In this document: positions 26,463-36,072 of the stretch, piece after piece
Numbering within the stretch: position 1 is the first letter of the stretch
Layout: every line of letters starts with the position of its first letter
DNA from: Maridesulfovibrio hydrothermalis AM13 = DSM 14728
GTDB taxonomy: Bacteria > Desulfobacterota > Desulfovibrionia > Desulfovibrionales > Desulfovibrionaceae
Direction: 5' to 3'
NCBI RefSeq assembly: GCF_000331025.1
Contig: NC_020055.1
Location: 1,043,870 to 1,107,869 of the forward strand
Length of the DNA stretch: 64,000 bases
The notes under the pieces: model-generated
Told to the model about the DNA's origin: nothing
The model's database searches: none
Seen by the model: the letters and a program-made list of their open reading frames with translations, nothing else
Translations under genes and position numbers: made by a program

Positions 26463-26681
26463 AATATTCTCTCCGCGGATCTCCGAGGCCCTGCCGGAAA
26501 TCCCTCCGATTCCAAAGATTTTTTTGCAAAATATCTATTGTTTAAGTCTCGCCGCAAGATAATCATCTGCAAAAGCGGCCAGCGAGAATTAATCTCTTCG
26601 GCCGCCTGCGGAGAAATCATTTATAAAAACCGGCAGGGTATCAAAATCAATACCCCGCGAGTCCGCCTGATGCATTCTGCC

Positions 26682-27692
26682 CTAAGGTCTGAGCAGAAAT
26701 TCCTCACCGGATTTTACAGCTCGGGATGATACGCGCAGCCTGCCGTCTTTGACACTGCCAAGGACCAGAACTTTTACCCTTACTCCATCAGGCCGTACTA
26801 TAAAATTATCATCATAGGCTTTGACCACAGCGGACTGAGGAACCAACACCGTCCCGCCGGGATCGGGCAGATCGACATCAAGCTCAGTACGCAACCCTCC
26901 GCGAAATTTGAAGTCACCTTTTTCAATTTCAAAATCCACTTCAACCTTGCGGGTTTCGGGATCAAAATCAGGAGAAATACGTTCCAGTTCAGCAAAAACT
27001 TCAATATTTAAATCAGGAAGCCTCAAAGTGAGCTTTCCGGCCATTGCACGGATCTTTTCAAGCTCCTTAACAGTCAGGGCATAAGGAACCAGCAGAGTTT
27101 TAAAATTACCAAGTTCGGCTACTTTTTCGCCTTTGGTCACCCACTCCCCCGGTTCAATATAGCGTTTGATCACCCGCCATCCTCCGGGAGCGCGCAAAGT
27201 GTAGCGACGCAAATGTTCACGTTCAATGTTAAGCTCAAGCTGAGTAAAACGAAGACGCGACTCTGCATTTTTTAAATTACGGATATGCAAATCCAGTTCA
27301 GACTGTGAAGCAGTGCTTTTCTTAACCAGTTTTCTATAACGATCAGCTTCCTTACTGTAATAGGTCACGTCTGACTGCAAACGCTCTTTATCAGCTGCAA
27401 GCTGCGCAATTTCGAGCTTAACAAAAGTGGGGTCCAGATCGGCAAAGCGTCCATTTGCACTTATTGTGTCACCAATATCAGCATATACTTTAGTACACAC
27501 TGCGGATTCTTCGCTTACCAAAGTCATACTGACTCTGGGACGGGTGAATCCTGTAAGGGTGATCACTCTGGAGGCTGCTTCAGCTTTAAAAGTTTTCGCT
27601 GCTGATGCCTGCACCTGAGGGACAGCTACAAACCCAGCCAGCATTAAAAATAAAAACAGATATATCAGGTTATAACTCCTTTTCATCTTCAT
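26682..27692 (-). CDS. Membrane fusion (periplasmic adaptor) protein of RND efflux system
   Basis: 336 aa. The ATG at 27692 (ATGAAGATGAAAAGG) has GGGAGA six bases upstream. A longer open frame exists, but its N-terminus overlaps tetR. A signal segment (about 5-28, ending QASA) leads to a mature protein with a lipoyl-like half (VCTKVYADIGDTIS), a long helical hairpin (about 95-165), the second lipoyl half (RRYTLRAPGGWRVIKRYIEPGEWVTKGEKVAELG) and beta-barrel domains. It should link the inner-membrane pump to an outer-membrane channel. It overlaps the 3' end of tetR by 23 bases and precedes the pump gene by 219 bases. Confidence 0.9.
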   Translation of the reverse strand: MKMKRSYNLIYLFLFLMLAGFVAVPQVQASAAKTFKAEAASRVITLTGFTRPRVSMTLVSEESAVCTKVYADIGDTISANGRFADLDPTFVKLEIAQLAADKERLQSDVTYYSKEADRYRKLVKKSTASQSELDLHIRNLKNAESRLRFTQLELNIEREHLRRYTLRAPGGWRVIKRYIEPGEWVTKGEKVAELGNFKTLLVPYALTVKELEKIRAMAGKLTLRLPDLNIEVFAELERISPDFDPETRKVEVDFEIEKGDFKFRGGLRTELDVDLPDPGGTVLVPQSAVVKAYDDNFIVRPDGVRVKVLVLGSVKDGRLRVSSRAVKSGEEFLLRP

Positions 27693-28320
27693 CAGCTTTC
27701 TCCCGTCTGCCCCGCTCTTTTTGCGGAATAGTTGTAAAATCCAAAACCTTATCAAATGCAGTATCAAGATCAAAGTCCGGCAGGCAGCTTTCAAGCCTTC
27801 CGGTTGATGCCAGTGCGGCTAAACCATGTACTGAAGACCATAGTGAGGCTACAGCAATATCGACCGGAACATCCCCCAGAACACCAGTATCTAAACACTG
27901 ACGCACTGTTTCCCTGAAATTTATAAAACTCTGATGCGGCTTACCGATCCATTTTTCCTGATCACAAAAAGATGGCGCCCTTCTGTTAAATAACAGTTCA
28001 TAATATTCCGGCTCCTTACGGGCATAGTCAAGATAAATGCGCCCTCCCTCCCTGAGCCGTTCAAAAGGATCTTCAATATCGGCCAAATGCGCCTGCATAA
28101 GCCTGAATCTCTCCTCCCCCGCCTTTTTAAGGGACAAAATTAAATCCTCTTTATTCTTGAAGTACCGATATAGAGCCGCTGGACTGTAGTTAATTTTAGC
28201 TGCAATCTTGCGTACTGAAACATTATCAAAACCGTCCTTTGCAAACAGCTCTTTAGCTGCTTCCAAAATCAAATTCCTCATCCGTTTATGTTCAATTTCC
28301 TTTCTGCTTAATGTTGTCAT
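27670..28320 (-). CDS. TetR-family transcriptional regulator of efflux operon
   Basis: 216 aa. The N-terminal three-helix DNA-binding domain (about 8-58) has ILEAAKELFAKDGFDNVSVRKIAAKINYSPAALYRYFKNKEDL, quoted here only as the span; key pieces are VSVRKIA and YSPAALYRYF. The C-terminal ligand domain includes EPEYYELLFNRRAP and FINFRETV, of the WHG type. It is the first gene of the tetR-MFP-RND operon and overlaps the adaptor gene, so it most likely represses its own operon until a toxic ligand binds. An inverted repeat directly upstream of its start is a candidate operator. Start: ATG at 28320. Confidence 0.93.
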   Translation of the reverse strand: MTTLSRKEIEHKRMRNLILEAAKELFAKDGFDNVSVRKIAAKINYSPAALYRYFKNKEDLILSLKKAGEERFRLMQAHLADIEDPFERLREGGRIYLDYARKEPEYYELLFNRRAPSFCDQEKWIGKPHQSFINFRETVRQCLDTGVLGDVPVDIAVASLWSSVHGLAALASTGRLESCLPDFDLDTAFDKVLDFTTIPQKERGRREKADEDEKEL

Positions 28321-28367
28321 AATAAACGGATTAGCAAACAGTGTTCACATTGTAAACGCCGTTTATT
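28321..28367. promoter_or_regulatory. Candidate TetR operator upstream of efflux operon
   Basis: AATAAACGG at 28321-28329 is mirrored by CCGTTTATT at 28359-28367. Inside the right arm TAAACG-C-CGTTTA (28353-28365) is itself a palindrome. It adjoins the tetR start codon, as expected for an autoregulated TetR operon. No promoter hexamers were assigned. Confidence 0.45.
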
Positions 28368-28754
28368 AAGCAATATATAATGTAACTTCTACATATGTAC
28401 CAGCTACTTCAAAATGAATAGAGTCGGCCTTGCAATTTTTAGCAAAGTACAATGCATAGCAACTGCTGGGAAAAATGGGGAATTATGGATTAATAATGAA
28501 TAAAGCAAATATGATCGATCAGGACGATTACAAAGGCCGGCATGGCAAAGAAGTGAAATTTACAGAAAGGATGGTTAAGAGACCTAAAAAAAGTTAGAAA
28601 ATTCATCAAACGATGGAAGGCCGGAAAACCCTGAGCAGCCTTCAACTACAGGCGACACAAAATTTGGAACACTGCCTCTTCGTATTCAAAGCAGGCCTGA
28701 TGCATTTGACTTCACAAACACCGGTTAACATGAGCCGATAGCAATTTCTTTGCC
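28368..28754. other. 387-base region, efflux operon to binding-protein gene
   Basis: No gene of normal size. Contains a small rightward reading frame interrupted by an apparent +1 shift (listed separately). The rest is unremarkable. Confidence 0.5.
28496..28634 (+). pseudogene. Possible small gene with frameshift in an A tract
   Basis: ATG at 28496 opens a 33-codon frame, rich in Lys and Asp, that stops at 28597. At a run of seven A (28585-28591) the +1 frame continues without a break as KKVRKFIKRWKAGKP to a stop at 28634, and the basic composition carries over. Removing one A would give a single small basic protein of about 45 residues. No homologue is recognised and no strong ribosome site is seen. 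It may be a decayed small gene, a sequencing slip in the homopolymer, or chance. Confidence 0.3.
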
Positions 28755-29528
28755 TCAGTAAAGGTATTCCTCTACCAACTCGTCATATCTCCCTGATTCT
28801 TTAAGCTGATCCAAAGCCATCTGCCACCGTTCAACAAGGCTGTCCGAAACCATATTTGAAAATACCAGATAGCCCTTCGTTTCATCCAGCAGAACAGAAG
28901 TATTACGGACAGAATCGAGAGGGAGTCCCGCTCCTTTCAAAACTCCTTTGACAGAATGCTGGGAAATTGCGGTTAAAGCGACCCTTCCTTTAGCCAGCAT
29001 CTGAAAACAGTTTTTATAGTTTGTATTAAGGTGCAGATTTGTAAAACCTTTTTTCGCCAGAAGTTTATAATGAAATGATCCCATAATGAGACATATCTGC
29101 TTAACTTTTTTGGCATCTTCCAAAGTTTTAATGCCTGTCGGTCTTTTTTTATTTTCATAAAAATAAATTTTATCTTGCTGAAGCGGTCCGACCCATTTCA
29201 TTTTATCTTCCCGGTACGGCCTTCTGCCAATATTAAAAAGTCCGTAAGGCTTTTTATTTGCCACAATCAACTTTTCCGCGCGCATGAAAGGGACTACTTT
29301 AAATTTTAAAGGATGATTCATTATGATCATCATCTCTCTGATTAATTCTATATTGAAGGATCTTTTTCCAGCGTGCTTTTTCCCTCTTAATTCACCATTT
29401 TCGTCTATAAATTTTCTTTCTTCAATACTATGAGTCAGGAAAGTGATACCTGAAGCAAACAGAGTACCGGGCGGAAATATGATCTGCAACATCAGTATTA
29501 CAAAAGAAAGACTGACAATTTTTATCAC
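28755..29528 (-). CDS. Periplasmic solute-binding protein, family 3-like
   Basis: 257 aa. GTG start at 29528 with AGGGG five bases upstream. A signal peptide (about 1-25) ends near LFASG. The mature part resembles the bacterial extracellular solute-binding fold: FIDENGELRGKK near the ligand loop, a hinge and second lobe with ICLIMGSFHYKLLAKKG, and a closing segment GRYDELVEEYLY typical of family 3 proteins. No ABC permease genes are nearby. Solitary proteins of this type in marine bacteria often act as sensors or have unknown ligands. The next gene upstream, 174 bases away and in the same direction, is an HD-GYP response regulator, so a sensory link is possible but unproved. Confidence 0.75.
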   Translation of the reverse strand: MIKIVSLSFVILMLQIIFPPGTLFASGITFLTHSIEERKFIDENGELRGKKHAGKRSFNIELIREMMIIMNHPLKFKVVPFMRAEKLIVANKKPYGLFNIGRRPYREDKMKWVGPLQQDKIYFYENKKRPTGIKTLEDAKKVKQICLIMGSFHYKLLAKKGFTNLHLNTNYKNCFQMLAKGRVALTAISQHSVKGVLKGAGLPLDSVRNTSVLLDETKGYLVFSNMVSDSLVERWQMALDQLKESGRYDELVEEYLY

Positions 29529-29702
29529 TTAAACCCCTGTACCATTAAAAATATTTTTCTCAGACATAACATCTATGTTTAAAAAAATTGAGCATTTACC
29601 TGATTGAATACTTTCTGTCCTTATTACAGAAAAGATCAGAATTATTCTTCACATATTATAATAAAATGTACATAAATGTCATGCCAATATTATATTCTTC
29701 AA

Positions 29703-30761
29703 TTAATCAGAAAATGCTTCCTTAATCTCAAGGAATTCATCTATATTATCAATCATAATATCAAGGATTTGCGGATCAAAGTGAGTTCCGCGCCCTTCTT
29801 TCATTATCTGGATGGATTTTTCCACTGGAAACGCTTTTTTATAGGGACGCTTGCTGTTCAAAGCGTCAAACACATCAGCAACTGCGCAAATTCGTCCCGG
29901 AAGTGGTATATCAGCCCCTGAAAGGCCGCAGGGATAGCCTGATCCGTCCCACTTTTCATGATGATTAAGAGCAATCACCGCGCCCATCTTCATATATTCA
30001 GAGTTACCCAGCGTAAGCAGATTGTTGCCGATAGCGGCGTGGGTTTTCATGGTTTCCCACTCTTTATCATCAAGCTTTCCGGGCTTTAAAAGTACACAGT
30101 CAGGAATTCCGATTTTACCTATATCATGCATAGGACTGCTGGTGTGAATGAGTTCCACCATTTTCTTATCAAGCCCCATTTTTTCAGCAATCAACCTGCT
30201 GTATCCGGCCATCCTTACAATATGCGCAGCCGTATCTTCATCTTTGTATTCAGCAGCAGCAGATAAATAGTGAATAGTCTCCACATGAACATGATCAAGC
30301 TTGATCAGCGCCTCCTGCAATTCAAGGGTGCGACTTTCCACCAGAGCATTAAGATCGGCTTGAAACATTTTGATCTCATCCTGCTGAGCTTTAAGCTTAA
30401 GCATAGACTCCGTGCGGACTTTAAGTTCTACCAGATCAACAGGTTTTGAAATAAAATCATTGGCTCCGGCTTCAACAGCTTTAAGCCTGTCATCACGCTG
30501 AGAAAGAGTGGTTACCATAATCACCGGAAGATCAGAATATTCACAGTCTTCACGAAGTTTGCGCACAAACTCAAAACCGTTCATGACCGGCATCATTACA
30601 TCGCTTAAAATAAGATCAAAAGTACGATCAAGAATATCAAAAGCCACAACAGCATTTTCAGCCCCTACAACCTCGTGTCCAAGCTTGGTGAGTACACCTT
30701 TGAGCAGAATTATGTTGTGCGGTTCATCGTCAACCACTAAAATTTTACTTTTTTTTGACAT
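29703..30761 (-). CDS. Response regulator with HD-GYP cyclic-di-GMP phosphodiesterase domain
   Basis: 352 aa. Receiver domain at about 5-122 with acidic pocket VVDDE, phosphoacceptor D54 in LILSDVMMP and the conserved Lys in FISKPVD. A coiled linker (about 125-155) leads to an HD-GYP domain (about 160-345) with MHDIGKIGIPD and HHEKWDGSGYPCGLSG, so the catalytic HD and the GYP signature are intact. It should hydrolyse cyclic-di-GMP when phosphorylated, affecting motility or surface behaviour. It starts 18 bases after the histidine kinase gene stops, so the two form one transcription unit and a cognate pair. AAGGT precedes the ATG. Confidence 0.95.
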   Translation of the reverse strand: MSKKSKILVVDDEPHNIILLKGVLTKLGHEVVGAENAVVAFDILDRTFDLILSDVMMPVMNGFEFVRKLREDCEYSDLPVIMVTTLSQRDDRLKAVEAGANDFISKPVDLVELKVRTESMLKLKAQQDEIKMFQADLNALVESRTLELQEALIKLDHVHVETIHYLSAAAEYKDEDTAAHIVRMAGYSRLIAEKMGLDKKMVELIHTSSPMHDIGKIGIPDCVLLKPGKLDDKEWETMKTHAAIGNNLLTLGNSEYMKMGAVIALNHHEKWDGSGYPCGLSGADIPLPGRICAVADVFDALNSKRPYKKAFPVEKSIQIMKEGRGTHFDPQILDIMIDNIDEFLEIKEAFSD

Positions 30762-30779
30762 AAAAGTACCTTTGATAAC

Positions 30780-33452
30780 TTATTCCGGATTTTCCGACGG
30801 AATCAAAATTTTGATGCAGGTTTCATTTTTAGAATCAGATGTTTCCATTCTAATATCATAACGCATAGCTTCAGCCATTAATTTGGCCGAATATGTTCCC
30901 AGTCCGGTTCCGGACTCCTTGCCTTCGGTAACATATTTATTAAAAAATCTATCCCTGACGTTATGAGGGACTGCACCTTTATTACAAATAGTTATATCAA
31001 CAGGATCAGAATCAGTAAACTTAATCGAAACATTTTCGCCCTGCGGTGAAGCTTCAACGGCATTAGCCAAAAGACCTGAAATCAAAGAATACAGAAGCCT
31101 CTCCTCACCCCATAGGATTAGATTTGAGTCATCTTTGACACAGTCTCCGTCAATAAAAACTTCAACCCCTACTTTTCTGGCAGAAAGTTTGGAACTGCTA
31201 TGTGTAATAACGTTTCGAACAACGCTTAAAACATCAACCTGCCGGGGGTAATACTCATATTTACCAGTCTCCATTTTAAACATATCAAGAGACATATCGA
31301 TCATATGCAGCATGTTGGTTCCGGAATTTTCAATAACCTTTAATAAATCGCGCTGATCAGCTGTAAGGTTCTCGTCCATGAGCAGTAAACCGGGAAGACC
31401 GATGATTCCATTCAGAGGAGTTTTTAAATCATGACGCATAATAAGGTCGACATCACCTTTAAGCCTTTCAAGCTCTTTAACACCGTCAATATTATCTTTT
31501 ACGGCCACAAAGCTGACAATTTCGCCTTTTTCGTTGTATACTGGTGAAATAGACACTGATTCCCAGAAAAAAGTTCCGTCTTTCTTTTTGTTGATCATCT
31601 CTCCGCGCCATGTTTCACCGCTGATGATAGTTTCCCACATCTTTTTGTAAAAACTATCCTCATGTTCACCGGACTTTAATATGCGAGGATTCTGACCGAC
31701 CGCTTCTTCCCGTGTATATCCGGTTTCAACTGTAAAAAAAGGATTAACATAATTGATAGTTCCTTCCGTATCAGTGATCACGACTGAAACAGGAGCATTC
31801 TCGATTGCCCGGGTCAAAACCTTAAGCTTTTCTTCTCTAGCCCTTCTCTCGGTAATATCAACAGCAACACCTTCAAAGACCTCTTCACCCTGCTCATAGT
31901 TGAAGGTGGTATAGGCAAAGATTGCAAGAAAATGATCACTGCCGTCAGAGTGTGTGTAGGCAACCTCATACTCGATAGTATCACATTCTCCAGAGATAAC
32001 CTTCGCATTCTGCTCCATAGCGTAAGCTATGGACTCAGGCTTTAAAGTAACAATATCAGTCCATCTGGACCCAAGACCGGATTCCGGAGAGCCTAAACCA
32101 AACATTTCAAAGCCTTTGCTAAGGCTTATGAATTCGCCATAAATAGTATGAGTGAAAAATATAAATTTATTACTTAACCTGTTGGTAATATGATCAAATC
32201 TGATTTTGCTTTCACGCAACTCGTTTTCAACCAATTTACGGTCAGTAATATCAAGCAAAGTTCCATATGACCGGACAGGTTTACCTGTTTCATCATATTC
32301 AAATTTACCCTGCTCAGATACATACCTGATCTCTCCGTCAGGACGAACTATTCTATGATCAAAAGAGTAAGGTTTATGATTAAGCATGCAATCAGTATAT
32401 TCCTTAATTACTTTCGGCCTGTCGTCAGGATGGACAAGCTCCAGAAAGCTTTTCATGGAAGGAATATAATTCTCTCTTGAAACTCCGAACAGCTTATACG
32501 TTTCACTGGACCACCAGGTGGTATTGTTCACCAAGTCGCGATCCCAGTTACCCAGATGGGCTATACTCTGAGCTTCAATTAGGCTGGCTTTAACCCGCTC
32601 AACTTCAGCATTCTTAAAAACTATGTTGTAAACAGCATACGAAACGCCAAAAACCAGCAAAATAATTAATAAATGTACCAGCATCGAATACGGAGGATTA
32701 TTCCCCCATCCGGATTTTGGAACAGCTGCAATCTGCCATCCTCCCGAGGACAGCGAAACATTCATGAACACAGCATTGCGTTCAGGAGAAAAAAGATCGG
32801 GATCACCATAAAAAACTGCTCCATGATCTCCTTTTCCATCCACCCCCCGAATAGCAAGACGTATACTGCGTATCTGTAGCAACCCTGCTTTTTCGAGAAG
32901 TTTATCAACATCGATAACCGCTGAAACAATACCCCAGAAATATTCATTTGACCGGATAAAAACAGGAACTCTGGCAATAAAGGCTTTACCGCCCTGAACA
33001 AGATCAACAGGACCGGCAAAAACCATTTTGCCGGATTCCTTGGCAAGCTTAGACTGTTTCCAGTGATCAGGGATTAAGCGATAATCCATCCCCATTACCG
33101 CCTCATTACCTTTTAAGGGGTAAACATAGCGGACTATATAATCAGGAGCAGCTACGATACTTTTAATCAACCCCGACCTGCGAAGCATCCCCTGGGTATA
33201 AAGGCTGAACTCACTCTCCTGTAAAAGAGGATGTAGAGAAATATAATCGGCAAGGCCCTGGACAAGAAGAAGGTTTCCATTAACCTCCTTTTCAAGATGG
33301 GCACGAATGGCTGCGCTTTGAAGGGATACACTTAAGATCTGGTTATTCTTATAACGGTGCAAAATCTGATGCTGCAAAAAAGTATCCAGCATAAGCCCCA
33401 TGACAGCAATTATGACTATATATTTTACGATTCTAAAAGAAGTGGCTCTCAT
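30780..33452 (-). CDS. CHASE-PAS sensor histidine kinase
   Basis: 890 aa. Layout: membrane helix about 8-25; periplasmic CHASE-like domain about 40-200 (IVRYVYPLKGNEAVMGMDY); second helix about 252-275; three PAS domains about 290-405, 415-530 and 540-655 (SIAHLGNWDRD, VSVVITDTEGTINYVN, FFWESVSISPVYNEKGE); HisKA with RHDLKTPLNGI, whose His is the phosphorylation site; and an ATPase domain to the end (GTGLGTYSAKLMAEA). It is anchored in the inner membrane and senses a small ligand outside, then phosphorylates the HD-GYP regulator encoded 18 bases downstream. CHASE domains bind diverse small molecules; the ligand is unknown. Confidence 0.93.
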   Translation of the reverse strand: MRATSFRIVKYIVIIAVMGLMLDTFLQHQILHRYKNNQILSVSLQSAAIRAHLEKEVNGNLLLVQGLADYISLHPLLQESEFSLYTQGMLRRSGLIKSIVAAPDYIVRYVYPLKGNEAVMGMDYRLIPDHWKQSKLAKESGKMVFAGPVDLVQGGKAFIARVPVFIRSNEYFWGIVSAVIDVDKLLEKAGLLQIRSIRLAIRGVDGKGDHGAVFYGDPDLFSPERNAVFMNVSLSSGGWQIAAVPKSGWGNNPPYSMLVHLLIILLVFGVSYAVYNIVFKNAEVERVKASLIEAQSIAHLGNWDRDLVNNTTWWSSETYKLFGVSRENYIPSMKSFLELVHPDDRPKVIKEYTDCMLNHKPYSFDHRIVRPDGEIRYVSEQGKFEYDETGKPVRSYGTLLDITDRKLVENELRESKIRFDHITNRLSNKFIFFTHTIYGEFISLSKGFEMFGLGSPESGLGSRWTDIVTLKPESIAYAMEQNAKVISGECDTIEYEVAYTHSDGSDHFLAIFAYTTFNYEQGEEVFEGVAVDITERRAREEKLKVLTRAIENAPVSVVITDTEGTINYVNPFFTVETGYTREEAVGQNPRILKSGEHEDSFYKKMWETIISGETWRGEMINKKKDGTFFWESVSISPVYNEKGEIVSFVAVKDNIDGVKELERLKGDVDLIMRHDLKTPLNGIIGLPGLLLMDENLTADQRDLLKVIENSGTNMLHMIDMSLDMFKMETGKYEYYPRQVDVLSVVRNVITHSSSKLSARKVGVEVFIDGDCVKDDSNLILWGEERLLYSLISGLLANAVEASPQGENVSIKFTDSDPVDITICNKGAVPHNVRDRFFNKYVTEGKESGTGLGTYSAKLMAEAMRYDIRMETSDSKNETCIKILIPSENPE

Positions 33453-33590
33453 CAGAATGGTCTCAACTGCAACATAACAGATTGCGAAACGTCAGGCTCC
33501 AAACAGCAGGGAATTAATTGTACCTTACAACTGTTTAACTCTATTCGAGTAAATGCATACCATAATAGTAAGAATTCTTAAAAAAACACA

Positions 33591-34253
33591 TTATAAATTA
33601 GTGGGATTAATAGCTGCACTGCCATTAAAAATGACCTGCCAAAGCCTTTCAAAAGCATGTCCTGTATTATTTGCGTCATGAGGATCAGATTCGATCAGAG
33701 ACAGTGCCTTTTCATAAAATTCCACAGGACGGATGAGAATGCGATCCCTGCGGACCATAAAAAGTCCGGTAGCAGCACTGGCTATAAATTTCCGGGGAGC
33801 AGGCCGGTTGAAAAGATATTCATACACTTCACCGACAGGAATATCCTTGCCCCATCCAAGCCATCTGCCTTCTTTCTCAGGGTCACACAGCTGATGAGGT
33901 CTTCCAAGCTGATCACAGACCATACGGAACCATGCAAATCCCTTAAATGGAACATTGCGGGAGACATTTTCTAAAATTAATGCATTAAGAACAGCGCAAT
34001 CAGCCCCTTCTTCCATATGAAAGAAGGGGCTGCCCTGCAAAAAAACCGTAAATTCCGGTAACACGGAATAATTATTGATTATATGAGTAAGATAGGAATG
34101 AGATTCACGCCCGATGTTGGGCAGCACAACTGCACCTTCGACCGGTGGTTCACCCTTGTTGTAGATGGTTGCACGGCATTGCAGTTCACCCGCCCACGAA
34201 AGGTCTTCCCTGTAACGTGCAATAACAGCCTGCACCTTATCCTGACTGAACAT
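33591..34253 (-). CDS. DUF3431-like protein
   Basis: 220 aa, soluble, with no signal peptide. The segment LPNIGRESHSYLTHIINNYSVLPEFTVFLQG (key pieces NIGRE, YLTHII and TVFLQGSPF) matches the pattern of DUF3431 proteins, in which a similar core is followed by an FR-containing C-terminal part. Here the later segment has AATGLFMVRRDRILIRP and FERLWQVIF. The family's activity is unknown to me; some members are linked to glycan or surface-sugar genes, which is not supported here. It starts 12 bases after nhaA stops and so probably shares a transcript with it. Length is ordinary for the family. Confidence 0.65.
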   Translation of the reverse strand: MFSQDKVQAVIARYREDLSWAGELQCRATIYNKGEPPVEGAVVLPNIGRESHSYLTHIINNYSVLPEFTVFLQGSPFFHMEEGADCAVLNALILENVSRNVPFKGFAWFRMVCDQLGRPHQLCDPEKEGRWLGWGKDIPVGEVYEYLFNRPAPRKFIASAATGLFMVRRDRILIRPVEFYEKALSLIESDPHDANNTGHAFERLWQVIFNGSAAINPTNL

Positions 34254-34265
34254 TTATCCTTATTC

Positions 34266-35627
34266 CTAATCGCTGTTGCGTTGCGCGGAATGAGGACAAC
34301 TGCGCAGAACCAGAAAGCCAAGCACTCCGGCTACAGCAGAAGCTGTCAGAATACTGAATTTGGCATCAGTAATAAAGGGCGAGCTTGCATCCCAGGCAAG
34401 AGTGGCAATAAAAATAGACATGGTAAAACCTATACTGGCAAGCAGCGAAGCCCCCAGAAAATGTCTGGGTACAAGGGTTGAAGGCATATCTGCAAAACCT
34501 ATTTTAATAACAAACCAGCTGGCAAGACAAATACCGATCACCTTACCGACGATCAAGCCGAAAAAGATTCCCATGCTTACAGGATGAAATACATCAATAC
34601 CACCGCCGTCAGCATTAAAATTAATCCCGGCATTGGCCAGAGCAAACACAGGCATAATAGCAAAGGCCACAAAGTAATGCAGGTTATGTTCAATTCTCTT
34701 AAGAGGCGGTGAAGCCATAAGCACATCCTTATTCATGGACCCGAGTGATGAAAGCATCTGCTTATTGGAAAGAGTAACCGGACTCTCACCGCCGGCAATA
34801 TCATATTCACTGAGGTGACCTCTCATAGAGCTTACAAAATCACCGCAACAAATCCGAGTGGTGGCAGGAATAGTCATAGCAGCCAGTACACCTGCAACCG
34901 TTGCGTGAACACCACTTTTCAGAAAAGCAAACCACATCAGAGTTCCGAAAAAAAGATAAGGCAGGGGTGCTCTGATCCCCATTTTATTGAGCAAAATCAT
35001 GCACAGAAAAAAGAGTAACCCGATTCCTATTATCCAAAGCGAAACTCCGGTGGAATAAAAAACAGCTATAACAAGAATAGCACCGATATCATCAACAATA
35101 GCAACCGCTGTCAGAAATATTTTTAAACTAAGCGGAACCCGGTCACCGAGCATTGAAAGAACCCCCAGAGAAAAGGCAATATCAGTTGCCATGGGAATTC
35201 CCCAGCCATCTGCTGAAGGTGTTCCATTATTAAAAAAAGCATAAACAAGAGCAGGAACAACCATCCCGCCTATAGCTGCAAAAAGAGGAAGTGAAGCCTG
35301 ACGGAATGAATTAAGCTCTCCCACCATAATTTCGCGTTTTATCTCAAGCCCCACCAGAAAAAAGAACACGGCCATAAGCCCGTCATTAATCCATAAAATA
35401 GCCGGCTTGGATAAAATAAATTCTCCAGCTCCGACTGTAAGCTGGACATTTTTAAATGCTTCGTAAAGATCCCCCCAAGGCGAATTGGCCCAGATAAGAG
35501 CAATCACAGTTGCGGCGATAAGCACCAGTCCACCTGATGATTCAACCCTCACAAACTCGTAAAAAGGATGCAGCATCTTATCAATTGTACGTGGCTCGTC
35601 TCTTGTTAAACCCTTTGATCTGCTCAT
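34266..35627 (-). CDS. nhaA: Na+/H+ antiporter NhaA
   Basis: 453 aa with 12 hydrophobic segments, longer than the 388 aa E. coli enzyme because of a longer loop in the middle (SSMRGHLSEYDIAGG... region). Key elements: FFFLVGLEIKREI, MATDIAFSLGVL (D149, matching the conserved Asp of helix IV) and AVAIVDDIGAILVIA (D179, D180, the ion-binding pair). It exchanges internal sodium for external protons across the cytoplasmic membrane, supporting pH and salt balance, which fits a marine bacterium. CAGGGAG precedes the ATG. The DUF3431-like gene lies immediately downstream. No NhaR-type regulator is adjacent. Confidence 0.95.
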   Translation of the reverse strand: MSRSKGLTRDEPRTIDKMLHPFYEFVRVESSGGLVLIAATVIALIWANSPWGDLYEAFKNVQLTVGAGEFILSKPAILWINDGLMAVFFFLVGLEIKREIMVGELNSFRQASLPLFAAIGGMVVPALVYAFFNNGTPSADGWGIPMATDIAFSLGVLSMLGDRVPLSLKIFLTAVAIVDDIGAILVIAVFYSTGVSLWIIGIGLLFFLCMILLNKMGIRAPLPYLFFGTLMWFAFLKSGVHATVAGVLAAMTIPATTRICCGDFVSSMRGHLSEYDIAGGESPVTLSNKQMLSSLGSMNKDVLMASPPLKRIEHNLHYFVAFAIMPVFALANAGINFNADGGGIDVFHPVSMGIFFGLIVGKVIGICLASWFVIKIGFADMPSTLVPRHFLGASLLASIGFTMSIFIATLAWDASSPFITDAKFSILTASAVAGVLGFLVLRSCPHSAQRNSD

Positions 35628-36072
35628 TATAACTCCCTGTTCTTAATGCACATAAGAAATATTTTTGATAATAAAATTATATTTAGCTGTTAACTATGAA
35701 GTCAGCCGTAAATACCTGCTTCATGTTTTCAATCAATTAGAAAAATATATAACAGGATTTTCAGGTATTGGAAAACAGGAAGCAATATATTTACAATTAT
35801 TCACATTATGCCGTTTCCGGGGGAAAATTCAGATAATATTGAAATATTCAATCTCCATGAGCAAGGAGTAGAAAATACAAAAAGATGGATCTAATTATTA
35901 TTGATTATATTGCGGTATAAAACCTGAATGATGTCTGAGCGCTATAGAAGCTGGCGGGTAAATTTACTTTGCCGGCAGCATTATCAAATGCCGTGATATC
36001 AATCTTCTGCCATGCTTTTCCGATGATGCCTGCCGCATATTATTCACATATATATCAGGGAAATTTTTATAA
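35628..36072. other. Intergenic region upstream of nhaA
   Basis: About 445 bases, AT-rich, with no supported gene. It should hold the nhaA promoter. A rightward open frame of about 68 codons here has no ribosome site or recognisable features. Confidence 0.5.

Noticed and set aside
35665-35871. Rightward open frame of 68 codons upstream of nhaA
   Set aside because: AT-rich chance frame without ribosome site, domain or signal; lies where the nhaA promoter should be.
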